Counted from the first letter of the stretch, positions 16,508 through 25,920 are shown. The stretch: 64,000 nucleotides of DNA from Massilia timonae CCUG 45783 (GCF_000315425.1 NZ_JH992922.1:398873-462872); one strand, 5' to 3'. Numbers and translations: made by a program. Notes: a model not told the origin generated them from the sequence alone.

Positions 16508-16816
16508 CTAGCGCTCCGACGGCGCGATGTCCTGGATGGCGGCCGCGAAGCGCGCATGCGCGGCCGGATCCACCGGCCGCAGCGTCGGCTCGGTGCGCGC
16601 CGGGTCGTGGCCGAGATAGTTTCCGTTCTTCCAGTCGCGCGCGGGCCGGACCGGCCGCGGCGCGAAGCCGCCGCCGCAGTTCGGGCAGACGTTCAGCAAT
16701 ACGCCGTCGACGCAGGCGGCGCAGAACGTGCACTCGTAGGAGCAGATGCGCGCCTCGGTCGAGGCCGGCGGCAGGGCTATATTGCAGTGTTCGCAGTTCG
16801 GTCGCAGTTCGAGCAT
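16508..16816 (-). CDS. DUF1272 zinc-ribbon-like protein
   Basis: A 102-residue protein opening LRPNCEHCNIALPP, then ARICSYECTFCAACV and CPNCGGGF: four Cys pairs that suggest two zinc ribbons. This is the standard layout of DUF1272. The second half is charged and low in structure. The function is unknown. It sits 42 bases downstream of the YqaA-like gene in the same direction. Confidence 0.9.
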   Translation of the reverse strand: MLELRPNCEHCNIALPPASTEARICSYECTFCAACVDGVLLNVCPNCGGGFAPRPVRPARDWKNGNYLGHDPARTEPTLRPVDPAAHARFAAAIQDIAPSER

Positions 16817-16858
16817 CGGCGTCTTCCTGATGACCCGGCCGCTGTCGGAAAGGAATAC

Positions 16859-17362
16859 TCAGCCGGTGATACGGGTCAGCATATCACCGAGATTGGTCCA
16901 GAAACTGTCCGGGATATACAGCAGCGCCAGGGTCATGGTCAGATAGCGCGCGAACTTGCCGATCGCCATATACATGACGCTGGGCCAGAACGGCAGGTGC
17001 AGCCAGCCGGCCAGCGTGCACAGCGGGTCGCCGATGCCCGGCAGCCACGACAGCAGCATGGTCTTGGCGCCATAGCGCTTGAGCCAGCCGAACCAGCGGC
17101 TCTGGCGTTCTTTCGCGAACGCGACCTTGGCGCGGTAGCCAAGAAAATAGTCGAAGGCGCCGCCCAGGGTATTGCCGAGCGTCCCTACCAGAATGGCCGG
17201 CCAGAACATGTCGGGATTGGCCTTGATCACCGCGAACACGGCCGGCTCGGAGCCGAGCGGCAGCAAGGTGGCGGAGACGAAACTGACGATGAAGATCGAG
17301 GTCAGCCCGACGGTCGGTGCAGCCAGGAAGTCAAGCAGCCATTGGACAGCGGATTCGATCAT
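16859..17362 (-). CDS. YqaA-family membrane protein (SNARE-associated/DedA-like)
   Basis: A 167-residue inner-membrane protein with about four hydrophobic segments and the family motif region AVFAVIKANPDMFWPAILVGT, GGAFDYFLGYR and SWLPGIGDPLCTLAGWL. The family belongs to the VTT/DedA superfamily, linked to lipid scrambling or membrane homeostasis; the exact function is not established. It is divergent from ilvA. Confidence 0.88.
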   Translation of the reverse strand: MIESAVQWLLDFLAAPTVGLTSIFIVSFVSATLLPLGSEPAVFAVIKANPDMFWPAILVGTLGNTLGGAFDYFLGYRAKVAFAKERQSRWFGWLKRYGAKTMLLSWLPGIGDPLCTLAGWLHLPFWPSVMYMAIGKFARYLTMTLALLYIPDSFWTNLGDMLTRITG

Positions 17363-17414
17363 GCGGGCTTATGGGGCGCCTTGCGGTAGCCTAGTGGTGG
17401 CAATAAGCCTCCAT

Positions 17415-17420
17415 TATAAT
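17415..17420 (+). promoter_or_regulatory. Candidate -10 element upstream of ilvA
   Basis: A consensus TATAAT at 17415-17420 lies in the divergent region. No good -35 stands at normal spacing. It would give a leader of about 140 bases before ATG 17567. Confidence 0.35.
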
Positions 17421-17566
17421 GATCCGGTACTTTCGTCACGACACGATACGACGAGCCTGTCACCCAGCCAGTCGCATCGACCTTTGCGCCACGGTCACCC
17501 ACCTTAGCGGAACAGTTCACGTCGTCCGTCCGCCGGCCCTGCCGGCCTGACTATTGCAATCCGACC

Positions 17567-19105
17567 ATGACTACCGACTACCTTCGAAAAATCCTGACCG
17601 CCCGCGTCTACGACGTCGCCGAACAGACGCCGCTCGACCTCGCCCCGACCCTGTCCCAGCGCATGGGCAACCGCATTTATTTCAAGCGCGAGGACATGCA
17701 GAGCGTGTTCAGCTTCAAGCTGCGCGGCGCCTACAACAAGATGGCGAATCTGACGCCCGAGCAACTCAAGCGCGGCGTGATCTGCGCTTCGGCCGGCAAC
17801 CACGCCCAGGGCGTGGCGCTGTCGGCCTGCCGTCTGGGCTGCCGCGCGCTGATCGTGATGCCGACCACGACCCCACAGGTGAAGATCGACGCGGTCAAGG
17901 CGCGCGGCGGCGCCAGCGTCGAAGTCGTGCTGCATGGCGACTCGTACACCGACGCCTATAACCACGCGCTGCTGCTGGAAAAAGAACAGCGCCTTACTTT
18001 TGTTCACCCCTTCGACGATCCGGACGTGATCGCCGGCCAGGGCACGATCGGCATGGAAATCCTGCGCCAGCTGTCGAGCCCGATCCATGCGATCTTCGTG
18101 GCCATCGGCGGCGGCGGCCTGATCGCCGGCATCGGCGCCTACGTCAAACAGATCCGTCCCGACATCAAGATCATCGGCGTGCAGACCCTGGATTCGGACG
18201 CGATGGCGCGCAGCCTGAAGGCCGGCCAGCGCGTCACCCTGACCGACGTCGGCCTGTTCTCGGACGGCACCGCGGTGCGCCTGGTGGGCGAGGAAACCTT
18301 CCGCGTCGCCCAGCAAGTGGTCGACGAGATCATCCTGGTCGACACCGATGCCATCTGCGCCGCGATCCAGGACGTGTTCCAGGATACGCGCAGCATCCTC
18401 GAGCCGGCCGGCGCGCTGGCGGTGGCCGGCGCCAAGGCCTATGTCGAGCGCTCGCAGATGAACCGCGAGCCGATAAAAAACGAGACGCTGGTGGCGGTGG
18501 CCTGCGGCGCCAATATGAACTTCGACCGCCTGCGCTTCGTGGCCGAGCGCGCCGAGCTGGGCGAATCGCGCGAGGCGGTCTTCGCCGTGACCGTGCCCGA
18601 GCAGCGCGGCAGCTTCCGCCGTTTCTGCGCGCTGGTCGGCCCGCGCAACGTCACCGAATTCAATTACCGCATCAGCCATGAAAACGAAGCCCATGTCTTC
18701 GTCGGCGTGCAGGTGGGCAGCCGCAGCGAGTCCGGCCTGCTGGCGCGCACCTTCGAGGAACACGGCTACAAGACGCTGGATCTGACCTACGACGAGCTGG
18801 CCAAGCTGCACATCCGCCATCTGGTCGGCGGGAAAAGTTCACTTGCGCATGACGAATTGCTGTATCGTTTCGAGTTCCCCGAACGGCCGGGTGCGCTGAT
18901 GCGCTTCCTGGACAGCATGGCGCCGAACTGGAATATCTCGCTGTTCCACTACCGCAACCAGGGCGGCGACGTGGGACGCATCCTGGTCGGGCTGCAAGTG
19001 CCGCAGGCCGAGATGGATGAGTTCCGGCAATTCCTGGCCTCGCTCGGTTATCGTTACTGGGACGAGAGCGGCAATCCCGTCTATAAATTGTTTTTGGGGG
19101 CATAG
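17567..19105 (+). CDS. ilvA: Threonine ammonia-lyase, biosynthetic
   Basis: A 512-residue PLP enzyme that converts L-threonine to 2-oxobutanoate, the first step of isoleucine synthesis. The PLP lysine is Lys51 in SFKLRGAYNK, and the glycine loop is AIGGGGLIAGIGAY (about 179-192). Two ACT-like regulatory domains follow: one at about 335-410 (EAVFAVTVPEQRGSFRRFCALV) and one at about 425-510 (RFEFPERPGALMRFLDSM). This long two-ACT form is the isoleucine-feedback-inhibited enzyme. It is divergent from the YqaA-like gene and followed by a hairpin before queF. Confidence 0.97.
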   Translation: MTTDYLRKILTARVYDVAEQTPLDLAPTLSQRMGNRIYFKREDMQSVFSFKLRGAYNKMANLTPEQLKRGVICASAGNHAQGVALSACRLGCRALIVMPTTTPQVKIDAVKARGGASVEVVLHGDSYTDAYNHALLLEKEQRLTFVHPFDDPDVIAGQGTIGMEILRQLSSPIHAIFVAIGGGGLIAGIGAYVKQIRPDIKIIGVQTLDSDAMARSLKAGQRVTLTDVGLFSDGTAVRLVGEETFRVAQQVVDEIILVDTDAICAAIQDVFQDTRSILEPAGALAVAGAKAYVERSQMNREPIKNETLVAVACGANMNFDRLRFVAERAELGESREAVFAVTVPEQRGSFRRFCALVGPRNVTEFNYRISHENEAHVFVGVQVGSRSESGLLARTFEEHGYKTLDLTYDELAKLHIRHLVGGKSSLAHDELLYRFEFPERPGALMRFLDSMAPNWNISLFHYRNQGGDVGRILVGLQVPQAEMDEFRQFLASLGYRYWDESGNPVYKLFLGA

Positions 19106-19111
19106 ACCCCA

Positions 19112-19150
19112 GATGCCGGTGATCTTGCGGTGTGACCGGCATCGTTTCAT
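19112..19150 (+). terminator. Hairpin after ilvA, probable weak terminator
   Basis: A 9-bp inverted repeat (19112-19120 with 19135-19143) with a 14-base loop is followed by GTTTCATT. The T-run is interrupted, so termination may be partial. Confidence 0.4.
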
Positions 19151-19158
19151 TGAACGCG

Positions 19159-19177
19159 TGGAAGGCAAGGCCTTCCA
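19159..19177 (+). other. Short perfect hairpin 16 bases before queF
   Basis: An 8-bp perfect inverted repeat (19159-19166 with 19170-19177) has a 3-base loop and no T-run. It lies just upstream of the queF start, which has no clear SD, and could influence translation. I see no preQ1-riboswitch pseudoknot pattern. Confidence 0.35.
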
Positions 19178-19192
19178 CCTACCGCCATCATT

Positions 19193-20020
19193 ATGAATAC
19201 ACCAGACCAATCGCCACTCGGCAAATCCTCCGCCTACCAGAGCCAATACGCCCCGGAACTGCTGTTCCCGATCCCGCGCCAGCAAAAGCGCGAGGAATTG
19301 GGCCTTTCCGGCACGCTCCCCTTCTTCGGCGTCGACATCTGGAACGCCTATGAACTGTCGTGGCTGAACATGCGCGGCAAGCCGCAGGTCGCGATCGCGA
19401 CCGTGACGGCGCCTGCCGATTCGCCGAACATCGTCGAATCGAAGTCGTTCAAGCTCTACCTGAACTCGTTCAACCAGACCCGCCTCGCCGGCCCCGAGGC
19501 CCTGCTGGCCCTGCTGCGCGACGACCTGTCGAACGGCTTCGGCGCGCCGGTCCACGTCACCCTGACCCATCCGGAACAATTCGGCAAGATCGGAATGGGC
19601 GAGCTCGAGGGCACGCTGCTCGACCGCCTCGACATCGAGGTCGACGATTACTCGCCGGCCCCGCAGCTGCTCAAGGCCAATCACGAGGAAGCGCCGGTCG
19701 AGGAAACCCTGGTGTCGCACCTGCTCAAGTCCAATTGCCTGGTCACCGGCCAGCCGGACTGGGGCACGGTGCAGATCCGCTACGTCGGCCCGCAGATCAA
19801 CCAGGAAGGCTTGCTGAAATACCTGATCGGCTTCCGCGAGCACAATGAATTCCACGAGCAATGTGTCGAGCGCATTTTCATGGACGTGCTGCGCCAGTGC
19901 CAGCCGAGCAAGCTGGCCGTGTATGCACGCTACACGCGGCGCGGCGGCCTGGACATCAATCCATGGCGGGCCAACTTTAGCACCGGCAAGCCGGGTAATC
20001 TGCGTGGCGCGCGCCAGTAA
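19193..20020 (+). CDS. queF: NADPH-dependent 7-cyano-7-deazaguanine reductase
   Basis: A 275-residue QueF of the long two-domain (YqcD-like/type II) form. It reduces preQ0 to preQ1 in queuosine synthesis. The nucleophilic Cys182 ([12 protein letters not shown]) and Asp189 are present, and the ES(K)[12 protein letters not shown] motif near 82-96 is the NADPH/substrate motif. Start ATG 19193 lacks an evident SD but matches the family N-terminus. Confidence 0.96.
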   Translation: MNTPDQSPLGKSSAYQSQYAPELLFPIPRQQKREELGLSGTLPFFGVDIWNAYELSWLNMRGKPQVAIATVTAPADSPNIVESKSFKLYLNSFNQTRLAGPEALLALLRDDLSNGFGAPVHVTLTHPEQFGKIGMGELEGTLLDRLDIEVDDYSPAPQLLKANHEEAPVEETLVSHLLKSNCLVTGQPDWGTVQIRYVGPQINQEGLLKYLIGFREHNEFHEQCVERIFMDVLRQCQPSKLAVYARYTRRGGLDINPWRANFSTGKPGNLRGARQ

Positions 20021-20073
20021 ACATCGAATTTCTGTCAGGATATTACTCGCACGCCTGTGCGTTTTAGGCGACA

Positions 20074-20100
20074 GCCATGCAAGGTGCATGGCATCTCCTT
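20074..20100 (+). terminator. Terminator-like hairpin after queF
   Basis: GCCATGC at 20074-20080 pairs with GCATGGC at 20086-20092; a TCTCCTTTT run follows. It lies 54 bases after the queF stop. Confidence 0.5.
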
Positions 20101-20386
20101 TTGCTATACGATACTGAACGACCTGCCTTGTTTTTAAGCAGAGCTTCGAGTAATCGACGGTATTCAGGAGGACCGGCATACGATTGCTGGCTTCAACAGC
20201 TGATTCGTTGAGGAAATTGCGTAACGATGTTGATGCAGATCAACTAGCTGCTTATCCCGTTTCGACGGGTATCGTGCGGCCGTTCGGCGAGAAGGCCAAA
20301 CTGTCGCGAATTCGAGTGTCTCGGGCCCTAAACAGGCCTATAATCCCGTGCTCGCAAGCACTCCACGCGTGCATCGCACCCACGTT
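20101..20386. other. Intergenic region between queF and ptsN
   Basis: No convincing gene is seen in these 286 bases; the short open frame at 20184-20390 lacks an SD and family resemblance and runs into ptsN. The segment is less GC-rich than its surroundings. A consensus TATAAT at 20339-20344 is the best candidate -10 for ptsN, giving a leader of about 35 bases; no clear -35 accompanies it. Confidence 0.5.
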
Positions 20387-20869
20387 ATGACGAACCTAAG
20401 CAAAATCCTCTCGCTCGAGAACGTGCAACTCGACATCGAAGTGTCGAGCAAAAAACGGGCTTTCGAGCAGGCCGGCCTGATCTTCGAGAACAATTGCGGC
20501 ATCGCCCGTTCGATCGTCTCGGACAACCTGTTCGCGCGCGAACGCCTGGGCTCGACCGGCCTGGGACATGGCGTTGCCGTCCCGCACGGCCGCATCAAGG
20601 GCAGCAAGAGCCTCAAGTCTCCGCTGGCCGCCTTCGTGCGCCTGAAGGAGCCGATTCCCTTCGAGTCGCCCGACGGCCAGCCGGTGAACCTGCTGTTCTT
20701 CCTCCTGATCCCCGACCACGTCACCCAGCAGCACCTCGAGATCCTGTCCGAGATCGCCGAGCTGTTCTCCGACGAGTCGGTGCGCACCGCCCTGGCGACC
20801 GACCCCGATCCGAAGTCGGTGCATGACCGCATTATCAACTGGCAACCCAGCCTCCAGGCTCTGGGTTAA
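20387..20869 (+). CDS. ptsN: PTS IIA-like nitrogen-regulatory protein PtsN
   Basis: A 160-residue EIIA-Ntr protein. The phosphorylated residue is His67 in GHGVAVPHGRI. It receives phosphate from NPr and regulates potassium, nitrogen and envelope functions by protein contacts. ATG 20387 was chosen (MTNLSKILSLENV); an upstream in-frame ATG at 20348 would add 13 unrelated residues. It is the first of ptsN-hprK-rapZ; a terminator-like hairpin separates it from hprK. Confidence 0.95.
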   Translation: MTNLSKILSLENVQLDIEVSSKKRAFEQAGLIFENNCGIARSIVSDNLFARERLGSTGLGHGVAVPHGRIKGSKSLKSPLAAFVRLKEPIPFESPDGQPVNLLFFLLIPDHVTQQHLEILSEIAELFSDESVRTALATDPDPKSVHDRIINWQPSLQALG

Positions 20870-20887
20870 ACTGCACGTCCAGTGAAA

Positions 20888-20918
20888 CGCGCGGCAATCA
20901 CGCCGCGCGCCTTATTTT
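20888..20918 (+). terminator. Terminator-like hairpin between ptsN and hprK
   Basis: An 8-bp GC stem (20888-20895 with 20902-20909, loop AATCAC) is followed by CCTTATTTTG. It would reduce read-through from ptsN into hprK. Confidence 0.6.
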
Positions 20919-20930
20919 GCGACGACGACA

Positions 20931-21872
20931 ATGCCCATGCTGCAGTCTCCGCTGACCATCCAACGGCTGTACGACGACAACCGCGACAGCCTGCAACTCG
21001 GCTGGTTCGCGGGCTTTCCCGGCGGTGAACGCCAGATCGCCGGCGACGCCGCCTCGGCCGCCGACCAGGTCGGCCACCTGAACCTGATCCACCCGGGCCG
21101 GATCCAGGTGTTCGGCCACCAGGAACTCGACTACTACCACCGCCTCAAGGCCAATTCGCGCAGCCATGTGGTTGGCGAACTGATCGGCGGCGGCCCGCCC
21201 GCGCTGATCATCGCCCAGGGCCTGGAAACCCCGCCCGACATCCTGGCGATCTGCGACGAGCAGAACATCCCGCTGTTCTCGACCCCGCTGCCGGCGGCGC
21301 AGGTGATCGACTTCCTGCGCGTGTATTTATCGAAAAAGCTGGCCCAGCGCGTGATCATGCACGGCGTGTTCATGGACGTGCTGGGCGTGGGTGTGCTGAT
21401 CACGGGCGACTCGGGCCTGGGCAAGAGCGAACTGGGCCTGGAACTGATCTCGCGCTCGCACGGCCTGGTGGCCGACGACGCCGTGGAATTCTCGCGCATC
21501 GCGCCGAACATGATCGAGGGCCGCTGTCCGCCGCTATTGCAGAACCTGCTCGAAGTGCGTGGCCTGGGCCTGCTGGACATCAAGGCGATCTTCGGCGAGA
21601 CGGCGGTGCGGCGCAAGATGCGCCTGAAGCTGATCGTGCACCTGGTCAAGCGCGGCGCGCTGGACGAAGAGGTCGAGCGCCTGCCCTTCCATTTCCCGAC
21701 CGAAGACGTGCTGGGCCTGCCGATCCGCAAGGTCGTCATTCCGGTGGCGGCCGGCCGCAACATCGCGGTGCTGCTGGAAGCCGCGGTGCGCAACACCATC
21801 CTGCAACTGCGCGGCATCGACACGCTGCAGGAATTCATGGAGCGCCAGCGCCAGGCCATGAGCGCAGATTGA
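20931..21872 (+). CDS. hprK: HPr kinase/phosphorylase
   Basis: A 313-residue HprK. It phosphorylates and dephosphorylates the regulatory Ser of HPr-type proteins. Walker A is GDSGLGKS at 159-166, the conserved His is in the [11 protein letters not shown] strand (His144), and the C-terminal signature ([16 protein letters not shown]) is complete. In Proteobacteria it works with a partial PTS (ptsN, ptsI, ptsH) rather than sugar uptake. ATG 20931 is used; a second Met two codons later is an equally good start. rapZ follows after 69 bases. Confidence 0.96.
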   Translation: MPMLQSPLTIQRLYDDNRDSLQLGWFAGFPGGERQIAGDAASAADQVGHLNLIHPGRIQVFGHQELDYYHRLKANSRSHVVGELIGGGPPALIIAQGLETPPDILAICDEQNIPLFSTPLPAAQVIDFLRVYLSKKLAQRVIMHGVFMDVLGVGVLITGDSGLGKSELGLELISRSHGLVADDAVEFSRIAPNMIEGRCPPLLQNLLEVRGLGLLDIKAIFGETAVRRKMRLKLIVHLVKRGALDEEVERLPFHFPTEDVLGLPIRKVVIPVAAGRNIAVLLEAAVRNTILQLRGIDTLQEFMERQRQAMSAD

Positions 21873-21941
21873 ACAACTGAGGAACCGGTATCGACCGCCC
21901 GATGGCGTGCCATCGGGTGAAGGTTGCGGTATCATCGCCGC

Positions 21942-22820
21942 ATGCACATCGTCCTCATCACCGGCATCTCGGGCTCGGGCAAGTCCGTGGCCCTGAACGT
22001 CCTGGAAGACGCGGGTTACTACTGCGTCGACAACCTGCCGCCGGCGCTACTGCCGGCCCTCGTCAATACGGTCAACGAAACCGGCACCGCCAAGATGGCG
22101 GTCGCGGTCGACGCGCGCAGCGCCGAGTCGCTGGTCGAACTGCCGGTGAGCGTGCGCCGCATGCGCGAGGACGGCCATGCGGTCAAGGTCATGTTCCTGA
22201 CCTCGAGCACCCATTCGCTGGTCGCGCGTTTTTCCGAAACGCGGCGCAGCCATCCGCTGTCGCACGAGCTGCGGCCGGGCGAGAACCCGGCCTCGCGCCG
22301 CACCCTGATCGAATGCATCGCCGAAGAGCGCGAACGCCTGTCGTCGATCGAGAACCTGGGCCACGTGATCGACACCTCGGAACTCTCGGCCAATAAACTG
22401 CGCGCCTGGATCAAGGAGCTGGCCGAGGTCGCCCATGCGCCGCTGACCCTGTTCTTCGAATCGTTCGCCTTCAAGGTCGGCGTGCCGCTCGACGCCGACT
22501 TCGTGTTCGACGTGCGCGCGATCCCGAATCCGTACTACGACCTGGCCCTGCGCCCTCTCACCGGCAAGGACCAGCCGGTGATCGACTTCCTCGACGCCCA
22601 GCCGAGCGCGATCGAGATGCTGGCCGACATCCGCAACTTCGTGGCCAAGTGGCTGCCTTCGTTCAAGACCGACAACCGCAGCTACCTGACGGTGGCGGTG
22701 GGCTGCACCGGCGGCCAGCACCGTTCGGTGTACATGGCCGAGCACCTCGGCGCCTATTTCGGCAATACCGAACGGGTGATCGTGCGGCATCGGGAGCAGC
22801 CGAAACATCCGGCGGCGTGA
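21942..22820 (+). CDS. rapZ: RNase adapter protein RapZ
   Basis: A 292-residue P-loop protein. Walker A is GISGSGKS at 8-15. The C-terminal RNA-binding part carries [19 protein letters not shown]. In Enterobacteria RapZ steers RNase E to GlmZ and senses glucosamine-6-phosphate; in betaproteobacteria the target RNA is not known. I start at ATG 21942 (MHIVLITG); a TTG 18 bases upstream in frame is poorer. It is downstream of hprK on the same strand. Confidence 0.95.
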   Translation: MHIVLITGISGSGKSVALNVLEDAGYYCVDNLPPALLPALVNTVNETGTAKMAVAVDARSAESLVELPVSVRRMREDGHAVKVMFLTSSTHSLVARFSETRRSHPLSHELRPGENPASRRTLIECIAEERERLSSIENLGHVIDTSELSANKLRAWIKELAEVAHAPLTLFFESFAFKVGVPLDADFVFDVRAIPNPYYDLALRPLTGKDQPVIDFLDAQPSAIEMLADIRNFVAKWLPSFKTDNRSYLTVAVGCTGGQHRSVYMAEHLGAYFGNTERVIVRHREQPKHPAA

Positions 22821-22835
22821 TCTCGTCGTCGCTGG

Positions 22836-22991
22836 TCAGCTATTGAAGAAGTAGTAGGCAGCGGCGCCCACGCTCTCACCCACATGATATGGGACCAGGA
22901 ATGCCAGCGATACGGCGCCGATGGCCAGGGAGGCTTTCACGAACGGCGCAAGCGCGCGGTATTCGGAAATCACGGTTTGCCAGAAAATCAT
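22836..22991 (-). CDS. Putative 51-residue membrane protein
   Basis: A short minus-strand frame from ATG 22991 to TGA 22836 encodes 51 residues beginning MIFWQTVISEYRAL. Residues about 16-34 (PFVKASLAIGAVSLAFLVP) form one plausible membrane helix, and the protein ends AAYYFFNS. No known family is recognised. There is no strong SD. It is placed alone between rapZ and the DUF5694 gene. The composition looks protein-like, but the evidence is limited to the open frame and hydrophobicity. Confidence 0.4.
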   Translation of the reverse strand: MIFWQTVISEYRALAPFVKASLAIGAVSLAFLVPYHVGESVGAAAYYFFNS

Positions 22992-23121
22992 GTGGAGCTG
23001 TCATCGTTGATGGAAGTCTGAAAGTATCACAAGAAGATGCCGCGCAAGCTCACGCATTCTCACCGCGGCTTGCAGGGACGCCCGACTCACGCAGGATGAC
23101 CTTATCTTTCATGTGCAGCAT

Positions 23122-24192
23122 TTACCGCAGCAACGCCGCTGTATCGACGACCCGCACGTCGTGCATCTGGTGCAGGTAGGCTTCCAGGTAACCCTTGTGC
23201 GAAGCACCGACGATGACCAGCAGCCGCGTGCCCGGCATGACGCCCACCACGTCGCGGATGTTCGCCGCCATGCGCAGGTTGCGCGTTTCCCAGTAGCCGA
23301 CGTAGGCGCGGCCGAAGCGCTGCGGTGACGGCTCGTTCAGCGCCGCGCCGAAATCGATCTCGAAGCTCGCCGCGACGTGGGCCGGCGAATTGTAGGCGCG
23401 AACCATCGCCAGCAGGCCTTCCGGAGTATCCACGCCCCGGTCGAGGATCTCGTCCTCCTTCTTGCGCTTGGCATTGGCCGGATTGTCCCAGGCCTTCATG
23501 ATCGCCTCGCCGGCCGCCTTGCGATCGGCGTAGGGGCGGCCTGCCGTCTGGTCGTCCATCGCATATACGCGCTCATGCCCCAGCCGGGCCGCCAGCTGCG
23601 CCGCGATCGCCACGCTTTCGTTGGGATGAACCGCGAGCTTTTGCAGCCGTGCGACCAGGACCTCATCCAGGCCGTCGCCGGCGCGGCGCTCGGCGTTCGG
23701 CAGGCGGAGCCACTGGACCACGGCCGACGCCTCCTCGCCGCCGGCCAGGAACACGGCCGCCAGGCGCCGTCGCTGGGCCGCCGACGGCGCCGCGGGCCAG
23801 GCGGCCAGCAGCCGTTCGGCCTCGGCGGTGGCCTGCGGCACGTCGAGCCCGGTCGCCGCCCTGGCCGGCGCGGTATCCCAGCAATAGCCGTCGACCGCCT
23901 CCTGGTAGCGCGCCGCATAGCGGCGCATGAAATCGCACTGCGGCCCGGAGCGGTCCTCGACCGCGATCGCCTGCGGCTTCCAGGCGGCGAGCCGGTCGTT
24001 CAGCGGGGCCAGGCTCGACGTCTGGAAGGTCTTGGGCAGGTGCGCCAGGTGGGGCGAGCCGAGCACCATGATCTCGTTGACCGGCCCCGTCGCGGGGCCC
24101 TTGAGCCGGCTCGGATCGAAGGCCGGCTGGTAATCCTGCGCGGCGGCGGCGCAGGACAAGGTCATCGAGATCAGCAAGGCAGGCAGGCGCAT
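23122..24192 (-). CDS. DUF5694 (TraB/GumN-like) exported protein
   Basis: A 356-residue protein with a signal peptide (about 1-18, ending AAAAQ). The conserved start of the domain is IMVLGSPHLAHLP (about 43-55), followed by WKPQAIAVEDRSG and a C-terminal GTRLLVIVGASHKGYLEAYL (about 320-339). These are the marks of the DUF5694 family, related in fold to TraB/GumN. The function is unknown. It has its own position between two unrelated genes on the minus strand. Confidence 0.85.
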   Translation of the reverse strand: MRLPALLISMTLSCAAAAQDYQPAFDPSRLKGPATGPVNEIMVLGSPHLAHLPKTFQTSSLAPLNDRLAAWKPQAIAVEDRSGPQCDFMRRYAARYQEAVDGYCWDTAPARAATGLDVPQATAEAERLLAAWPAAPSAAQRRRLAAVFLAGGEEASAVVQWLRLPNAERRAGDGLDEVLVARLQKLAVHPNESVAIAAQLAARLGHERVYAMDDQTAGRPYADRKAAGEAIMKAWDNPANAKRKKEDEILDRGVDTPEGLLAMVRAYNSPAHVAASFEIDFGAALNEPSPQRFGRAYVGYWETRNLRMAANIRDVVGVMPGTRLLVIVGASHKGYLEAYLHQMHDVRVVDTAALLR

Positions 24193-24276
24193 CGGGTTTC
24201 CTTTCAGGTCATGAAGACCCGATGTTCACACCTCACCGATATGGTGTCACGCAAAAATGGATATGCACGCAGCGGA

Positions 24277-25362
24277 TTATGCGAGATGCCTGAGCGGATG
24301 CGCATGCTCCGGCCACACCGGGTCGAAGAAGCGCGCCACCATGTCGGGCGTCACCTGATCGAGCGAAGGCGGATTCCAGCGCGGCGCATTGTCCTTGTCG
24401 ATGACGAGCGCGCGCACGCCTTCCAGCACTTCGCCATGCGCGAAGTTGTGACGCACCAGCGAACGTTCCATGCGCAGGCAGTCGGCCACGGACAGCTGCG
24501 CGCCGCGCGCCAGCAGTTCGTGGGTCACGCACATCAATAGGGGCGAGCGCTGGCGCATCGCCGCCAGGGCGCGCTGCGCGAACGGCGTCTCGTCGCCTTC
24601 GAGCGAAGCCATGATCGCGGCGACCGACGCGGCGCCGAAATGCGCATCGATCAGCTGGCGCTGGGCCTGCAGTTCGCCATTGCCCGCCTTCTGCGCGAAC
24701 GGCGCCGCGAAAGCGCGGATCGCCGCCGGCAGGTCGGCGCCGGGTGTGGACGCGATCAGGGCATGCAGGGCCCGCAGTTCGGCGCCCGGCACGAAGACAT
24801 CGGCCAGACCGATATGGAGCGCGTCGGCGGCGCCGATCGTCAGCCCGGTCAGGCCCAGGTAGTTGCCCAGCTGTCCGGGCGCATGCGACAGGAAGTGGCT
24901 GCCGCCGACGTCCGGGAACAGGCCGATGTTCACCTCGGGCATGGCCATCTTCGTGCGCTCGGTCACGATGCGCAGGCCGCAGTCCGGGCCGCCCTGGGCG
25001 ATGCCCATGCCGCCGCCCATCACGACGCCATCCATGATGGCGATGTAGGGCTTCGGGTAGAAATGGATCAGGTGGTTCAGCGCGTATTCTTCGGTGAAGA
25101 AATCCTCGAGCAGCGCGCTGCCGCCCATCGGCGTCGCATGGCCGACCTCATGGAAGAAGCGGATGTCGCCGCCCGCGCACAAGGCCTTCTCGCTGCTGCT
25201 GGTCAGTACGACCGCGTCGACCTGCCCGTCATGCCGCCAGGCGCGCAGCACAGTGGTGAGCGCGCGCACCATCTCGAGCGACAGCGAATTGAGCGCCTTC
25301 GGGCGGTCCAGGGTGATGATGCCGGTGCGGTTGGCGACGCGGGTCAGGACGTGGTCGGTCAT
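24277..25362 (-). CDS. 3-hydroxyisobutyryl-CoA hydrolase (enoyl-CoA hydratase/isomerase family)
   Basis: A 361-residue crotonase-fold protein. Motifs: ALCAGGDIRFF (about 60-70), MDGVVMGGGMGI (oxyanion hole, about 109-120) and MPEVNIGLFPDVGGSHFLS (about 142-160), plus the longer C-terminal ECH_2 region. This pattern and length mark 3-hydroxyisobutyryl-CoA hydrolase of valine breakdown rather than a simple hydratase. It appears to be monocistronic. Confidence 0.88.
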   Translation of the reverse strand: MTDHVLTRVANRTGIITLDRPKALNSLSLEMVRALTTVLRAWRHDGQVDAVVLTSSSEKALCAGGDIRFFHEVGHATPMGGSALLEDFFTEEYALNHLIHFYPKPYIAIMDGVVMGGGMGIAQGGPDCGLRIVTERTKMAMPEVNIGLFPDVGGSHFLSHAPGQLGNYLGLTGLTIGAADALHIGLADVFVPGAELRALHALIASTPGADLPAAIRAFAAPFAQKAGNGELQAQRQLIDAHFGAASVAAIMASLEGDETPFAQRALAAMRQRSPLLMCVTHELLARGAQLSVADCLRMERSLVRHNFAHGEVLEGVRALVIDKDNAPRWNPPSLDQVTPDMVARFFDPVWPEHAHPLRHLA

Positions 25363-25433
25363 GGCGTAATCCGTAATGGAGAGACATGCATTTTACCGAA
25401 CACACGAAACGCGTCATATCGGGGAGCTGGATG

Positions 25434-25461
25434 CAAAAAGGGCGTCCCCTCAGACGCCCTT
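25434..25461 (-). terminator. Terminator of the lpt-rpoN-hpf operon
   Basis: On the minus strand, AAGGGCGTC (25461-25453) pairs with GACGCCCTT (25446-25438) and is followed by a T-run and GC. It lies 25 bases after the hpf stop. Confidence 0.8.
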
Positions 25462-25485
25462 AGCTAGTGTGAGCCCTGCGCCTGA

Positions 25486-25845
25486 TCAGGCGACAGCAGC
25501 GTCTTCGCCGCCGTTTTCCGGCAGGCGTTTGATCGAGGTACGGCTATGGTCCTTCAGCATTTGCTTGTGTTTCAGAATCTGTCTGTCCAGCTTATCCATC
25601 AGCGTATCGATCGCGGCGTACAGGTCTTGCGCGACACTTGCCACGTGCAGGGTCTTGCCCGACACCTGGACGTTGATCTCTGCTTTCTGCCTTTTTTCTT
25701 TTTCAGTGAGGTTGTCGACGGCCAGGAAGACGTGGGTGTCGATCACCTGGTCGAAATGGCGAATGATGCGCTCGAGCTTATTCTGAACGTATTCACGGAT
25801 GGCGGGGGTTACTTCGAGATGATGGCCACTGATTGTGAGGTTCAT
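25486..25845 (-). CDS. hpf: Ribosome hibernation promoting factor (short form)
   Basis: A 119-residue HPF/YfiA-type protein (MNLTISGHHLEVTPAIREYV; later LYAAIDTLMDKLDRQILKHK). It binds the 30S decoding region in stationary phase and promotes 100S dimers. ATG 25845 has a perfect AAGGAG. It is downstream of rpoN on the minus strand (75-base gap), the usual place, and is followed by a terminator. Confidence 0.95.
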   Translation of the reverse strand: MNLTISGHHLEVTPAIREYVQNKLERIIRHFDQVIDTHVFLAVDNLTEKEKRQKAEINVQVSGKTLHVASVAQDLYAAIDTLMDKLDRQILKHKQMLKDHSRTSIKRLPENGGEDAAVA

Positions 25846-25920
25846 ACACACTCCTTTGAAAAGGTTGCACCGTGTGGACCACACCAACGCGACAAGGCAC
25901 GACGGGTGTGGACGGCGCAG

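Noticed and set aside
19159..19192. preQ1 riboswitch upstream of queF
   Set aside because: Only a simple hairpin is seen; the H-type pseudoknot and A-rich tail of preQ1 riboswitches are absent.
20184..20390. 68-codon frame between queF and ptsN
   Set aside because: No SD, no hydrophobic or domain pattern, and it overlaps the candidate ptsN promoter and start.
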